From positions 1 to 64,000 of the forward strand of contig NZ_WPYP01000011.1 of NCBI RefSeq assembly GCF_013030985.1: DNA of 64,000 bases, read 5' to 3'. The DNA comes from Ruegeria arenilitoris. GTDB taxonomy: Bacteria > Pseudomonadota > Alphaproteobacteria > Rhodobacterales > Rhodobacteraceae. Every line of letters starts with the position of its first letter. Positions within the stretch are counted from its first letter, which is position 1. Of the stretch, positions 26,868-35,330 are shown piece after piece. The notes under the pieces were generated by a model, which searched no databases, was not told the DNA's origin, and saw nothing but the letters and a program-made list of their open reading frames with translations. The translations under genes and the position numbers were made by a program.

Positions 26868-29120
26868 TTAAGGTCTGTGAAGAGATGTTAAATTTTGTTT
26901 CGAAGCCTGGCTCAGTGACGTGCGGATAATGCGCGCAAGACTTTGGACATCAACGGGTTTCTGAACGCGCACGGTCGAGTCTCCGTCATCGGGCGTTTCC
27001 GCATCGTCAAAGTAGCTGCTGACCAAAATAGTCGGGATATCGGGCCGCAGGGTCCGCGCCGCACTGATCAGATCGGTGCCGGTCAGCCCCGGCATCATCA
27101 GGTCGGTCAAAATGACATCATAGCTATCGGGTGCCGTACGGAATGCCTCCAGCGCCCGTTGCGGATCGGAGTAGGCCTCGACCCGATAGCCATAGCGGGT
27201 CAGCAACCGGCGCGTGACATACAGAACGTTTTCATCGTCATCGACCAGCAGAACGTGTTCATCCCCGGCCACCGCGCGCAGTTCGGCCTGCTGTTCGGGG
27301 CTGAGTGCGGGCATCATCGGGTAGAACAGGCTGAACCGGGTGCCCTTGCCGGGTTCCGAGTGCAACTCGACCCGACCATGAGATTCCTCGACACTGTTAT
27401 GCACGATGGTCAACCCCAGGCCGGTGCCCTTACCCACCGGTTTGGTCGAGAAGAACGGCTCGAACACCTTTTGCTGTACCTCGTCGCTCATCCCCGGCCC
27501 GGTGTCGGTGACATCCAGACGGATCACGCCGATCGCCTCGTCCGGCAAGTCATCGAGCGCATTGTCATCCGCCCGGCTGATCCGCAGCACCACCTCGCCG
27601 GGCTGGTCGCCCATCGCCTCGAACGCATTGTGGCACAGGTTCAGCAGGGTCTGGAAAAACAGGGTGGTGTCAAAATCGGAAAACGCCGCGTCAATCTCAA
27701 CATCAAAGCGGGTCTCAATGCTGGGCGGGGCCGAGACCCTGATCAACTCCAGCGCCTCTTGCGTGGCTTTCACCAGATCACCGCGCTGCGGGTTGCGGGG
27801 GCGCTGGCGGGCAAAGGTCAGCATCTTGCGCACCAGTGCCTGCGCGCGCCGCGCCGCAATCCGGATATGGCTGACCGAGGTCTGGACGTCCTCATTCCCG
27901 TCCGCGTCCAGTTCGATCAGATCGGCGTTGCCGATCACGCTCATCAGCACATTGTTGAAATCATGCGCAACCGAGCCGGCCAGAATGCTGACGGCCTCCA
28001 TCTTCTGCACCTGGGCGAATTGTTCGCGGGTGCGACGGGTTTCGGTAATGTCTTCGCCGATACCAATGTAATGCGTGACCGAGCCGTTCTGATCCACCAG
28101 CGGGAAAATCGCCGTCGAAACCCAGTAATGCGCGCCATCCTTGCGCAGGTTCCGGAACACGCCATACCAGCTTTGACCCTGTTTCAGCCGCCCCATCAGG
28201 TCCTTGTAGACCGCCTGCCCGGAATACCCCGACTGCAGCATTTTGGGCGTATGGCCATAGACCTCGTCCGCCGTATACCCGCTGAGGTCAAAGAATTTGC
28301 GATTGGCGTATTCGATATTCAGATCGGTATCGGTGATCAGGATCGAGGTCGGGCTTTGTTCCACCGCGCGGGCCAGTTTGCGTTCGGCCAGTTCAACCTG
28401 CTCGCGCAAGGTCAGCTCGGCCTTCAGACGTCTGTTGGTGCGCAGGATGTTGGCGATCAGCAAGGTGGTCAGAATGGCGACCACACCGACAAGAACGATC
28501 AGCCCGACCAGCAGGACCGAGAAGTTACGCACCAGCCGCTCGCCATCCGAAAACGCCCGCACCATGCCCGAGAGGCTACGATCCCGCTCTTCGACCCACA
28601 GGTTTTCAAGCGCCGCCAAAGCCGCCAGCGCGCCACTGTCATCGACCCGGACACGGGTGTCGATCTGTTCGGCGGTCTGGCCTGCGGCAATACCCTCCTC
28701 AATCAGGGGGATGTTGCCGGTATATTCCAGGGCAACGTCTTCGATCTGCCGCAGGGCGTCCAGTTCCACCTGCGACGGGCCCGAGTTACGATAGGCCTGA
28801 ATCGTCCCCAGTAAGCGGGCAGATTGCTGGCGCAGAATCGGGCCATAATTCGGGTCCTGCCGCAGCACGTAGTTCTTGAAGTTGTGAATCAGACCGCCAT
28901 AGCCGAAATCCGCACGGATGTCGGATATCCAATAGCCGCGCGGCGTGGTTTCCACTGAATAGCTGTGCCAGGCCTGTCGCATCTCGCCAATGCGATTCCC
29001 GGTTTCGCGCGACATATACAGGAACACCGACAGGATGATCACCAGCGCGATGCCGATTGCAAAGGCCACGGCAAGCGACCGTCTTGGATAACCCTCGACT
29101 ACTTCGGGGACGTCTTTCAT
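26868..29120 (-). CDS. Hybrid sensor histidine kinase (membrane sensor-PAS-HK-REC) heading the Idr-like cluster
   Basis: A 750-residue membrane kinase: span 1 (residues 15-37), a helical periplasmic sensor region of about 160 residues with FGYGGLIHNFKNYVLR near 72-87, span 2 (200-225), a PAS domain (about 250-360), the phosphoacceptor His386 (GSVAHDFNN), ATPase N/G boxes (NLCHNAFEAMG; DTGPGMS; GKGTGLGL), and a C-terminal receiver domain with Asp673 (LTDLMMPG). No Hpt domain is visible. Start ATG 29120 follows TCAGGG; the frame extends upstream without kinase features. It lies 85 nt after nadC and 98 nt before the first peroxidase gene, on the same strand. Probable partner: the OmpR-type regulator at 16268-16993. 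Confidence 0.92.
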   Translation of the reverse strand: MKDVPEVVEGYPRRSLAVAFAIGIALVIILSVFLYMSRETGNRIGEMRQAWHSYSVETTPRGYWISDIRADFGYGGLIHNFKNYVLRQDPNYGPILRQQSARLLGTIQAYRNSGPSQVELDALRQIEDVALEYTGNIPLIEEGIAAGQTAEQIDTRVRVDDSGALAALAALENLWVEERDRSLSGMVRAFSDGERLVRNFSVLLVGLIVLVGVVAILTTLLIANILRTNRRLKAELTLREQVELAERKLARAVEQSPTSILITDTDLNIEYANRKFFDLSGYTADEVYGHTPKMLQSGYSGQAVYKDLMGRLKQGQSWYGVFRNLRKDGAHYWVSTAIFPLVDQNGSVTHYIGIGEDITETRRTREQFAQVQKMEAVSILAGSVAHDFNNVLMSVIGNADLIELDADGNEDVQTSVSHIRIAARRAQALVRKMLTFARQRPRNPQRGDLVKATQEALELIRVSAPPSIETRFDVEIDAAFSDFDTTLFFQTLLNLCHNAFEAMGDQPGEVVLRISRADDNALDDLPDEAIGVIRLDVTDTGPGMSDEVQQKVFEPFFSTKPVGKGTGLGLTIVHNSVEESHGRVELHSEPGKGTRFSLFYPMMPALSPEQQAELRAVAGDEHVLLVDDDENVLYVTRRLLTRYGYRVEAYSDPQRALEAFRTAPDSYDVILTDLMMPGLTGTDLISAARTLRPDIPTILVSSYFDDAETPDDGDSTVRVQKPVDVQSLARIIRTSLSQASKQNLTSLHRP

Positions 29121-29205
29121 GCCTGCACCCTGACCTGAACATCTTTCAGGCCTAGGGTGTGTCACGTTTTGCAGACACGCGCCACTTTTGTTCAGGCTGA
29201 GGCGC

Positions 29206-30054
29206 TTAGAAGTCCAACCCGATATCAATGGTGCGATAGGAATGGGTCAGCGCCCCGGACGAGATGTAATCCACGCCGGTCGCCGCCACGGCCGCCACCG
29301 TGTCACGGCTGATATTGCCCGAGGCCTCGGTCACGATCCGGCCATCCACCAGCGCAACCGCCTGTTTCAGAACTTCGGGCGGCATGTTGTCCAGCAGCAC
29401 CACATCGGCGCCGCCGACTTCAAGCACTTCGGCCAGCTGATCCAGCGTGTCCACCTCAATCTCGACCTTCATCATGTGCGAGGCGCGCGCCTTGGTCGCT
29501 TCGAGCACCGCCCGTACGCCCCCGGCGGCGGCGATGTGGTTGTCCTTGATCAGGATCGCATCGGACAAAGAGAAACGGTGGTTGAAACCGCCGCCATGCA
29601 GCACCGCCTGTTTCTCGACAATGCGCAGGCCGGGCGTGGTCTTGCGGGTGCAGGTGATCCGCGCCTTGGTGCCTTCGGTTTCGGCCACCAGCGCCGCAGT
29701 TGCGGTCGCCACACCGGTCATGCGCCCGGCAAAGTTCAACGCCACCCGCTCACCCGACAGGATCGAAGCTGCGCTGCCTTTGATTTCCATCAGCGTATCG
29801 CCCCTGGCGCAGCGCTGGCCGTCAACCAAGTGAGTGGTGATCTGCAACGCCGGATCGACCAGCCGGAATGCAAGCGCGGCGATCTGCATCCCTGAAACCA
29901 CCGCATCCTCACGCGCGTTCAGCCGGGCGTTATAGGTAGCATCAGCCGGGATCACGGTCAGGGTGGTGATATCGCCATTGGCGCCCAGATCCTCCATCAA
30001 CGCCGCGCGCACTATGGGTTCCAGGATCATATCGGGCAAAGCCGGGTAATTCAT
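29206..30054 (-). CDS. nadC: Nicotinate-nucleotide pyrophosphorylase (carboxylating)
   Basis: Converts quinolinate and PRPP to nicotinate mononucleotide, CO2 and PPi; third step of de novo NAD synthesis. The 282-residue protein shows the family blocks EDLGANGDITT, LNFAGRMTGVAT, ARITCTRKTTPGLR, VLHGGGFNHRFSLSDAILIKDNH and MKVEIEVDTLDQ, which carry the Arg, His and Lys residues binding quinolinate. Its start overlaps the nadB stop by 4 nt (ATGA). Last gene of nadABC. Confidence 0.97.
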   Translation of the reverse strand: MNYPALPDMILEPIVRAALMEDLGANGDITTLTVIPADATYNARLNAREDAVVSGMQIAALAFRLVDPALQITTHLVDGQRCARGDTLMEIKGSAASILSGERVALNFAGRMTGVATATAALVAETEGTKARITCTRKTTPGLRIVEKQAVLHGGGFNHRFSLSDAILIKDNHIAAAGGVRAVLEATKARASHMMKVEIEVDTLDQLAEVLEVGGADVVLLDNMPPEVLKQAVALVDGRIVTEASGNISRDTVAAVAATGVDYISSGALTHSYRTIDIGLDF

Positions 30055-31616
30055 GCTGCATCCTTTGCAATGCGGTCCCGCAGGGCCAGTGCCTCGGTCA
30101 GGGTCAGGGCCGAGCGTTGGCCGGGGCCGGGAATAAGGTCAGGGAAGTCGGATCGGTAATGCGCACCGCGGCTTTCCTCGCGCAGCAAAGCGGCGGCGGC
30201 GATCAACGTGGCAGTGGCGGTCATGTTGTGGAAGACCTCGGACTCGGCGTGCTTGGCCTCAAGCGCGGCAATCTGCGTCAGGGCGCGGCGCAGACCCGTT
30301 TCGTCGCGCACCACGCCGACATGTTCCGTCATGGTGCGGCGCAGGGCAGCCACATCCTGATCCAACGCGGCTTCGTCGCCGGGGGTCAGTTGGACATCAA
30401 CCTCGGGCGCTTCCTGCGTGGTCACCACATCCGCAATGTCGCGCGCGCAGGAGCGGGCGAACACCAGCGCCTCAAGCAATCCGTTCGAGGCCAGACGGTT
30501 CGCCCCATGCAACCCGGTCGAGGCCGCCTCACCGCAAACCCAAAGCCCCGTCAGCGAACTGCGCCCTGCCAGATCAGTTTCAACCCCACCCATGTGATAA
30601 TGCGCCGAAGCGGTCACCGGAATGGCGTCGCGTACAGGATCGACACGATTGCGCAGACAGGCCTCGGTCACGGCGGGAAATTGCGCCTCGATCTCGGCCC
30701 CGATGGCTTGGCGCGTGTCCAAAGCGGGTCTCCTGCCCGCCTGCGCCTGCTGGTAGACGGCGCGCGCAACCGTGTCGCGCGGGGCCAGTTCGGCGTCGGG
30801 GTGGATGTCCGGCATGAACCGATGACCGTCACGGTCGATCAGAATAGCCCCTTCGCCACGCAGCGCCTCAGTCGCCAATGGTGTCGGGTCTTCACCCACA
30901 TCGATTGCAGTGGGGTGAAACTGCACAAATTCTGCATCGGCAATCCGCGCACCGGCACGGGCGGCCATGCCGATCCCCTGCCCGCGGATACGCGCCGGAT
31001 TGGTGGTCTGGGCATAGAGCCCCGACGACCCGCCGGTGGCCAGAACATGCGCCGCACCGCGCAACAGGACGGTTGGCGCTGCGGCCATATCAGCATTGGT
31101 CAGGTAAACGCCGGTGACCCGGGCCCCGTCGCTTTCCAATCCGACGGCCTGCGCGCCTTCAACCACCTGAATCCAAGGGGTCTGGCGCAGTTCCTCAATC
31201 AGCGCGCGCATGATTTCTGACCCGGCCTGATCACCTTTGACCCGCACCACCCGCGCTGCGGAATGCGCCGCCTCGCGGGACTGCACAAACCCACCGTCGG
31301 CGGTGCGGTCGAACCCGGTGCCAAGGTCGGACAAGTCATGGATATGTTCCGGTGCGGCCTGAGTTACGAACTCGGCCACCTCACGCAGAACCGACCCGGC
31401 GCCGGCACGCATGGTATCCTCGGCATGGGCTTCGGGGCTGTCCGTCCGGGCCATCGCCGCCGCGACACCACCCTGCGCCCAGGCCGAGCTTGCGCCGGAC
31501 CCCAACGGTTCGGGCGAGATCATCACGACCGGACACGGGGCCAGTTTCAGCGCGGTATAAACCGCCGCCAGCCCGGCCCCGATAATGACCACACGCGGCG
31601 TCTCAACGATCTGCAT
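30051..31616 (-). CDS. nadB: L-aspartate oxidase
   Basis: FAD enzyme making iminoaspartate from L-aspartate for quinolinate synthesis. The N-terminal FAD-binding fold (VVIIGAGLAAVYTALKL) is followed by GSGASSAWAQGGVAAAM, HSAARVVRVKGDQAG and the substrate-loop/active-site block TASAHYHMGGVETDLAGRSS, then LWVCGEAASTGLHGANRLASN. About 521 residues, normal. I use ATG 31616; a TTG at 31628 overlaps the nadA stop and is an alternative. Middle gene of nadABC. Confidence 0.96.
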   Translation of the reverse strand: MQIVETPRVVIIGAGLAAVYTALKLAPCPVVMISPEPLGSGASSAWAQGGVAAAMARTDSPEAHAEDTMRAGAGSVLREVAEFVTQAAPEHIHDLSDLGTGFDRTADGGFVQSREAAHSAARVVRVKGDQAGSEIMRALIEELRQTPWIQVVEGAQAVGLESDGARVTGVYLTNADMAAAPTVLLRGAAHVLATGGSSGLYAQTTNPARIRGQGIGMAARAGARIADAEFVQFHPTAIDVGEDPTPLATEALRGEGAILIDRDGHRFMPDIHPDAELAPRDTVARAVYQQAQAGRRPALDTRQAIGAEIEAQFPAVTEACLRNRVDPVRDAIPVTASAHYHMGGVETDLAGRSSLTGLWVCGEAASTGLHGANRLASNGLLEALVFARSCARDIADVVTTQEAPEVDVQLTPGDEAALDQDVAALRRTMTEHVGVVRDETGLRRALTQIAALEAKHAESEVFHNMTATATLIAAAALLREESRGAHYRSDFPDLIPGPGQRSALTLTEALALRDRIAKDAA

Positions 31617-31624
31617 GTCGCCGA

Positions 31625-32746
31625 TCAAATACCCAGTTTACGTGACAAATCGATCATGCGCTGCACCGACAAACGCGCCTTGTCGGCGACGTCCGCGTCC
31701 ACCTCGACCTGCCCGGTCATGGTGTCCAGCGCAAACAGCACCTTTTCCAGCGTGATCTTCTTCATGTAGGGGCACATGTTGCAAGGGCCGACAAACTCGA
31801 CCTCGGGCAGCTCGTCGGCAATATTGGACGCCATCGAACATTCGGTGATCAGCAGCGCCTTTTCCGGCTTTTCATTGGTAACGTATTTGATGATGCCACT
31901 GGTCGAACCCGAGAAATCGGCCTCGGCCACAACGTCTGGCGGGCATTCGGGATGTGCGATCAGGCGCGTACCCGGGTTCCATTCGCGGAAGTCACGCAGG
32001 TCGCGGGCCGAGTACTGTTCGTGCACGATGCACGACCCTTCCCACCACACGACATTCTTCTGCGGCACGTCGCGGGCGACATTCTGCGCCAGATACTGGT
32101 CCGGGGTCATGATAACCGTGTCACTGTCTTGCGCGGCAACAATCTGCGCTGCGTTGGACGATGTGCAGCAGATGTCGGAGGCCGCTTTGACCTCGGCCGT
32201 GGTGTTCACATAGGACACCACCGGCGCACCGGGATAGCGGCGGCGCATTTCCTCGATCCCCTCGGCGGTGATCGATTCCGCCAGCGAGCATCCTGCCTCC
32301 ATATCCGGCATCAGCACCGTTTTCTGGGGGCTGAGAATCTTGGACGTCTCGGCCATGAAATGCACACCGCATTGCACGATCACATCCGCCTCGACCTCGG
32401 TCGCCTTGATCGCCAGTTGCAGGCTGTCGCCGCCGAAATCGGAAATGCCGTGGTAAATCTCGGGCGTCATGTAGTTGTGGCCCAGAATGACGGCGTTGCG
32501 CTCGGCCTTCAGATCATTGATCGCCTTCACGTAGGGCGCATAGATCGCCCAATCCACGGGCGAAACCACGCGGGACATGCGGTCGTAGATATCGCTCATG
32601 CTTTCGGCAAGCTCGGGCGACGGGGCCAGGTCATACTTTTCGGAGAGATGCGCGCGCTGCGCGGGTAGGTCGAACACGGGACTGTTTTTCTGCCTGATGA
32701 ACTCGTGACGCTGTTCATATGGTGTTTGTGGCGAATTTACCACCAC
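31625..32746 (-). CDS. nadA: Quinolinate synthase (4Fe-4S)
   Basis: Condenses iminoaspartate with dihydroxyacetone phosphate to quinolinate; oxygen-sensitive cluster enzyme. The 373-residue protein has the conserved cysteines in VQCGVHFMAET, DICCTSSNA and GPCNMCPYMKKITLE, and the substrate blocks NAVILGHNYMTPEIY and HPECPPDVV. The start is the GTG at 32746; no better in-frame ATG exists before the conserved core. First gene of nadABC; a perfect 6-6-6 palindrome sits directly upstream. Confidence 0.96.
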   Translation of the reverse strand: MVVNSPQTPYEQRHEFIRQKNSPVFDLPAQRAHLSEKYDLAPSPELAESMSDIYDRMSRVVSPVDWAIYAPYVKAINDLKAERNAVILGHNYMTPEIYHGISDFGGDSLQLAIKATEVEADVIVQCGVHFMAETSKILSPQKTVLMPDMEAGCSLAESITAEGIEEMRRRYPGAPVVSYVNTTAEVKAASDICCTSSNAAQIVAAQDSDTVIMTPDQYLAQNVARDVPQKNVVWWEGSCIVHEQYSARDLRDFREWNPGTRLIAHPECPPDVVAEADFSGSTSGIIKYVTNEKPEKALLITECSMASNIADELPEVEFVGPCNMCPYMKKITLEKVLFALDTMTGQVEVDADVADKARLSVQRMIDLSRKLGI

Positions 32747-32748
32747 CC

Positions 32749-32766
32749 AGAACAGAAGAATGTTCT
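32749..32766. promoter_or_regulatory. Palindrome AGAACA-N6-TGTTCT at the nadA start, candidate operator
   Basis: Perfect inverted half-sites AGAACA (32749-32754) and TGTTCT (32761-32766), separated by six bases and ending 3 nt before the nadA start codon. Such a site would block initiation or the promoter of nadABC. Which regulator binds is not known to me from the sequence. Confidence 0.4.
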
Positions 32767-33053
32767 GATATCGCTAGCGTGGGCGGAATTTTCTTGCCGA
32801 AGCGTGTAATCCCAAGGCCTTACACGCTCAACCGGCAATGTCCACCGCGGTCGCGACGGCCACCTTGCCCGCCCGCTGCGGATCAGCGCCATCCCGATGG
32901 CGGGGCCGAATCCCAAACAGCAACCTGCATAGGGCGGTCCACTCGGCATTTCAGGGCACGACTTGCCAAGTGCATTCCAAAATTTCGATCCCTTAAAGAG
33001 CCGAATCCGCGCAGTTGTACGTTTTCTCAGAGTCCTAGTGGGGGAGATTATCA

Positions 33054-33413
33054 ATGTTGTTTTCCAAATTTATTGTACAAGCAATGGCACTTGGTGCAGG
33101 AATGTACGCGGCGTCTGCCAAGAGGTTGGCAGCCGAAAACCAAGGCCCTACTGAATGATCGAAAACCGAACCTTACCCCAACCAAACTGTATATTACCCT
33201 GGAACTGAAACTCCTGGTCCTGACAAAAACGGCGTTCAGGTCCGAACACTTCCAGCCATTCACGGTGAGCAGGCCGTGAGTTTTCTGCTGGAATGGAATG
33301 GCCTCAAGTTCGCATTTTCATCCGATACGCTTCTGACGCGATGGTGGAGAAAGGGCTCCAGACATTCGGTGGATCGAAGCTCTTTGCCATGTCGCGTGCC
33401 TTTCAAGTCCTGA
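33054..33413 (+). pseudogene. Remnant of a secreted MBL-fold (metallo-beta-lactamase-like) hydrolase gene
   Basis: A frame beginning at ATG 33054, with GGGGGAG upstream, encodes a signal-peptide-like start (MLFSKFIVQAMALGAGMYAAS), then hits TGA at 33156-33158. The same frame continues with YPNQTVYYPGTETPGPD, NGVQVRTLPAIHGEQAVSF and LLEWNGLKFAFSSDT, which look like the C-terminal half of secreted MBL-fold hydrolases, and stops at 33411. The HxHxDH metal-binding half is missing, so there is an internal deletion as well as the stop. No coding sense follows before the VOC gene. Family call is by eye and moderate. Confidence 0.5.
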
Positions 33414-33515
33414 GTTTCTGTTTGTTTGAACAGGCCCAGATGATCTGGGCAATCGAAATCCACCCAGGCATTCAAGGCCCAGAAACAATGAAGTGTGGCG
33501 CCTAGATTTCTTCAG

Positions 33516-33896
33516 CTATTCACTTTCCTCAAAGTCGATATGGATATGGTTACCGTCAGGATCAGCTAGATGGAATTGGATGACGCCGGTGCCCGGGACA
33601 TCCGTTTTTCTGAACGGAAAATTGTGTTCAACGAGCTTCTTCTCAAACGAACTCATTCCCTGTGCCGAGAATGCGAAGTGTTCGAGTTTCAGCTTCACCT
33701 CTGAGCCAACACTGGGTTGTCCTTCACGACCCACAAGGTGAACCAAAGCATGTTCACCTGCATACATCCATGCGCCAGGGAACGGAAAGTCGGGGCGTGG
33801 TCCAGATTTCAAACCGAGTATCTCTTCATACCACGCCACCAGTTCAGGCAGTCTGTTGGTCACTATGTTCACGTGATCGAGCCGTTTGATTTCCAT
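33516..33896 (-). CDS. VOC-family (glyoxalase/dioxygenase fold) protein
   Basis: A 126-residue vicinal-oxygen-chelate protein with the two beta-alpha-beta-beta-beta units: IKRLDHVNIVTNRLPELVAWYEEILGL at the start and FHLADPDGNHIHIDFEE at the end. Metal-ligand candidates are His8 in the first unit, His in LEHFAF and the final Glu. ATG 33896 follows AAGGA with 8 nt spacing; it begins 1 nt after the stop of the oxidoreductase gene, so the three genes at 33516-35228 form one operon. Reaction unknown (glyoxalase, thiol transferase or ring cleavage are all in the family). Confidence 0.85.
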   Translation of the reverse strand: MEIKRLDHVNIVTNRLPELVAWYEEILGLKSGPRPDFPFPGAWMYAGEHALVHLVGREGQPSVGSEVKLKLEHFAFSAQGMSSFEKKLVEHNFPFRKTDVPGTGVIQFHLADPDGNHIHIDFEESE

Positions 33897-33897
33897 T

Positions 33898-34911
33898 TCA
33901 AAATCCTTCAAGGACGAACTTGCCCTTTGCCTTGCCGCTTTCGAGGATTGTATGTGCTTTGATCAGGTTGGCAGCACAGATCGTACCAAGCGTCTCGGTC
34001 GCAGTAGACCTGATCTTTCCCTCGTCTATCAAACTGGCAACATTATTCAGAATTTTACTCTGTCGGTGCATATCACCAGTCGCAAATAGCGAGCGGGTGT
34101 ACATGAATTCCCAGTGTACTGAGATCGACTTGGGTTTGAACGGCATGATGTCAAAAACTTCGGGATCATCGATCAGACCAAAACGACCTTGGGGCGTCAT
34201 CACCTCCCCGGCCTGGGCCGTGTACAGGTGAGATTGATTGGTCGAGTAGATGAAATCCACGCTTTCGACACCCAGCGCTTCGAGTTGCGGACCCATCGGA
34301 TCTGCATGGTTGATGACATGGTGCGCTCCCAACTCCCGGACCCAGTCTTGTGTTTCGGGTCGCGATGCTGTGGCGATCACAGTGAGGTTGGTTAAGGCTC
34401 TCGCCAACTGAATGGTGATTGATCCCACGCCGCCAGCGCCCCCAATGACTAACAGAGTTTTGGTTCCGCCAGGCACGGGCTCGTTTACACGCAGGCGGTC
34501 GAACAGCATTTCATATGCTGTCAGTGTTGTAAGTGGCATCGCAGCTGCCGCAGAGGCTGGAATGGACTTTGGAGCAGCCCCCACGATGCACTCATCCACA
34601 AGATGGTATTCGGCATTGGTTCCGGGCCGATTGATCGCCCCGGCATACCAAACGGTGTCTCCCGGTTTGAAAGTCTCGACCTCTTCGCCAACAGCTTCGA
34701 CGATCCCTACGGCGTCCCACCCTAGAATGTCAGGTGCCGGACCCTCAGGAGCACGCCGTTGCCGAATTTTTGTGTCGACCGGGTTCACCGAAACGGCTTG
34801 CACTTTGACAAGCAAATCGTGACCAGACGGGGTGGGTTTGTCTGCTTCGAAATCGATCAATGCATCCGCCCGATCAATTGGTCCGGCCGTACGATATCCA
34901 ACAGCTTTCAT
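33898..34911 (-). CDS. Zinc-less MDR-type alcohol dehydrogenase / quinone oxidoreductase
   Basis: A 337-residue NAD(P)H-dependent medium-chain reductase. The N-terminal substrate domain contains VQAVSVNPVDTKIR and ILGWDAVGIVEAVGEEV, and the nucleotide fold contains VIGGAGGVGSITIQLAR. The zinc-binding cysteine cluster is absent, placing it with quinone oxidoreductase-like zinc-free enzymes. ATG 34911 follows GAGGAGCACGCC. Its neighbours, an ABM monooxygenase and a VOC protein under a divergent LysR gene, suggest a quinone or reactive-electrophile detoxification module. Confidence 0.9.
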   Translation of the reverse strand: MKAVGYRTAGPIDRADALIDFEADKPTPSGHDLLVKVQAVSVNPVDTKIRQRRAPEGPAPDILGWDAVGIVEAVGEEVETFKPGDTVWYAGAINRPGTNAEYHLVDECIVGAAPKSIPASAAAAMPLTTLTAYEMLFDRLRVNEPVPGGTKTLLVIGGAGGVGSITIQLARALTNLTVIATASRPETQDWVRELGAHHVINHADPMGPQLEALGVESVDFIYSTNQSHLYTAQAGEVMTPQGRFGLIDDPEVFDIMPFKPKSISVHWEFMYTRSLFATGDMHRQSKILNNVASLIDEGKIRSTATETLGTICAANLIKAHTILESGKAKGKFVLEGF

Positions 34912-34937
34912 GGCGTGCTCCTCGTTCTGGTTCAAAA

Positions 34938-35228
34938 TCAACCGATGACGGTCATCTCATTCAATGTGAATTCGGCGACCGCTCCGTCTGTCGCCGCCAT
35001 GTATGCAGCCAGATGCGGGGCCCCCATATGAGTCTGCCAGAGCTCACGGCTTTCCCAGTTTTCATAAAACACGAAATGAGCCGGGTTATCGTTGTCTTGG
35101 TGCAGGTCGTAGTTGATGCAACCTCTTTCAGACCGGGTGATGTCGATGAGCTTGGTGAGCTCTGCTTTGACAAGGTCGATCTTGTCGGGATTGGCTTTGA
35201 TGTTGGCGACAATGGTCAGCTTGGCCAT
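34938..35228 (-). CDS. Antibiotic-biosynthesis-monooxygenase (ABM/YgiN-like) domain protein
   Basis: A 96-residue single ferredoxin-like ABM domain: MAKLTIVANIKANPDK, LIDITRSERGCINYDLHQDNDNPAHFVFYENWES and the closing FTLNEMTVIG. Proteins of this size act as quinol monooxygenases (YgiN) or heme-like cofactor-free oxygenases. ATG 35228 follows AAAGGAACGACCTG. First gene of the ABM-oxidoreductase-VOC operon, divergent from the LysR gene with a 102-nt shared promoter region. Confidence 0.9.
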   Translation of the reverse strand: MAKLTIVANIKANPDKIDLVKAELTKLIDITRSERGCINYDLHQDNDNPAHFVFYENWESRELWQTHMGAPHLAAYMAATDGAVAEFTLNEMTVIG

Positions 35229-35330
35229 CAGGTCGTTCCTTTGCTGTTTCGTTGGTGTCGTAGATTTACGCCGCCGACAAAACGGGATAAATAGGCATTC
35301 ATCGGACACATAATCCGGAAATGCCGACCA

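Noticed and set aside
26858-26871. FNR/CRP-like site TTGAT-CCAG-GTTAA upstream of the peroxidase genes
   Set aside because: Only one half-site is good; two mismatches in the other, and it overlaps the kinase stop codon.
32719-33279. 186-codon frame upstream of nadA
   Set aside because: Starts inside nadA on the opposite strand, has no ribosome site, and overlaps the MBL remnant in another frame.
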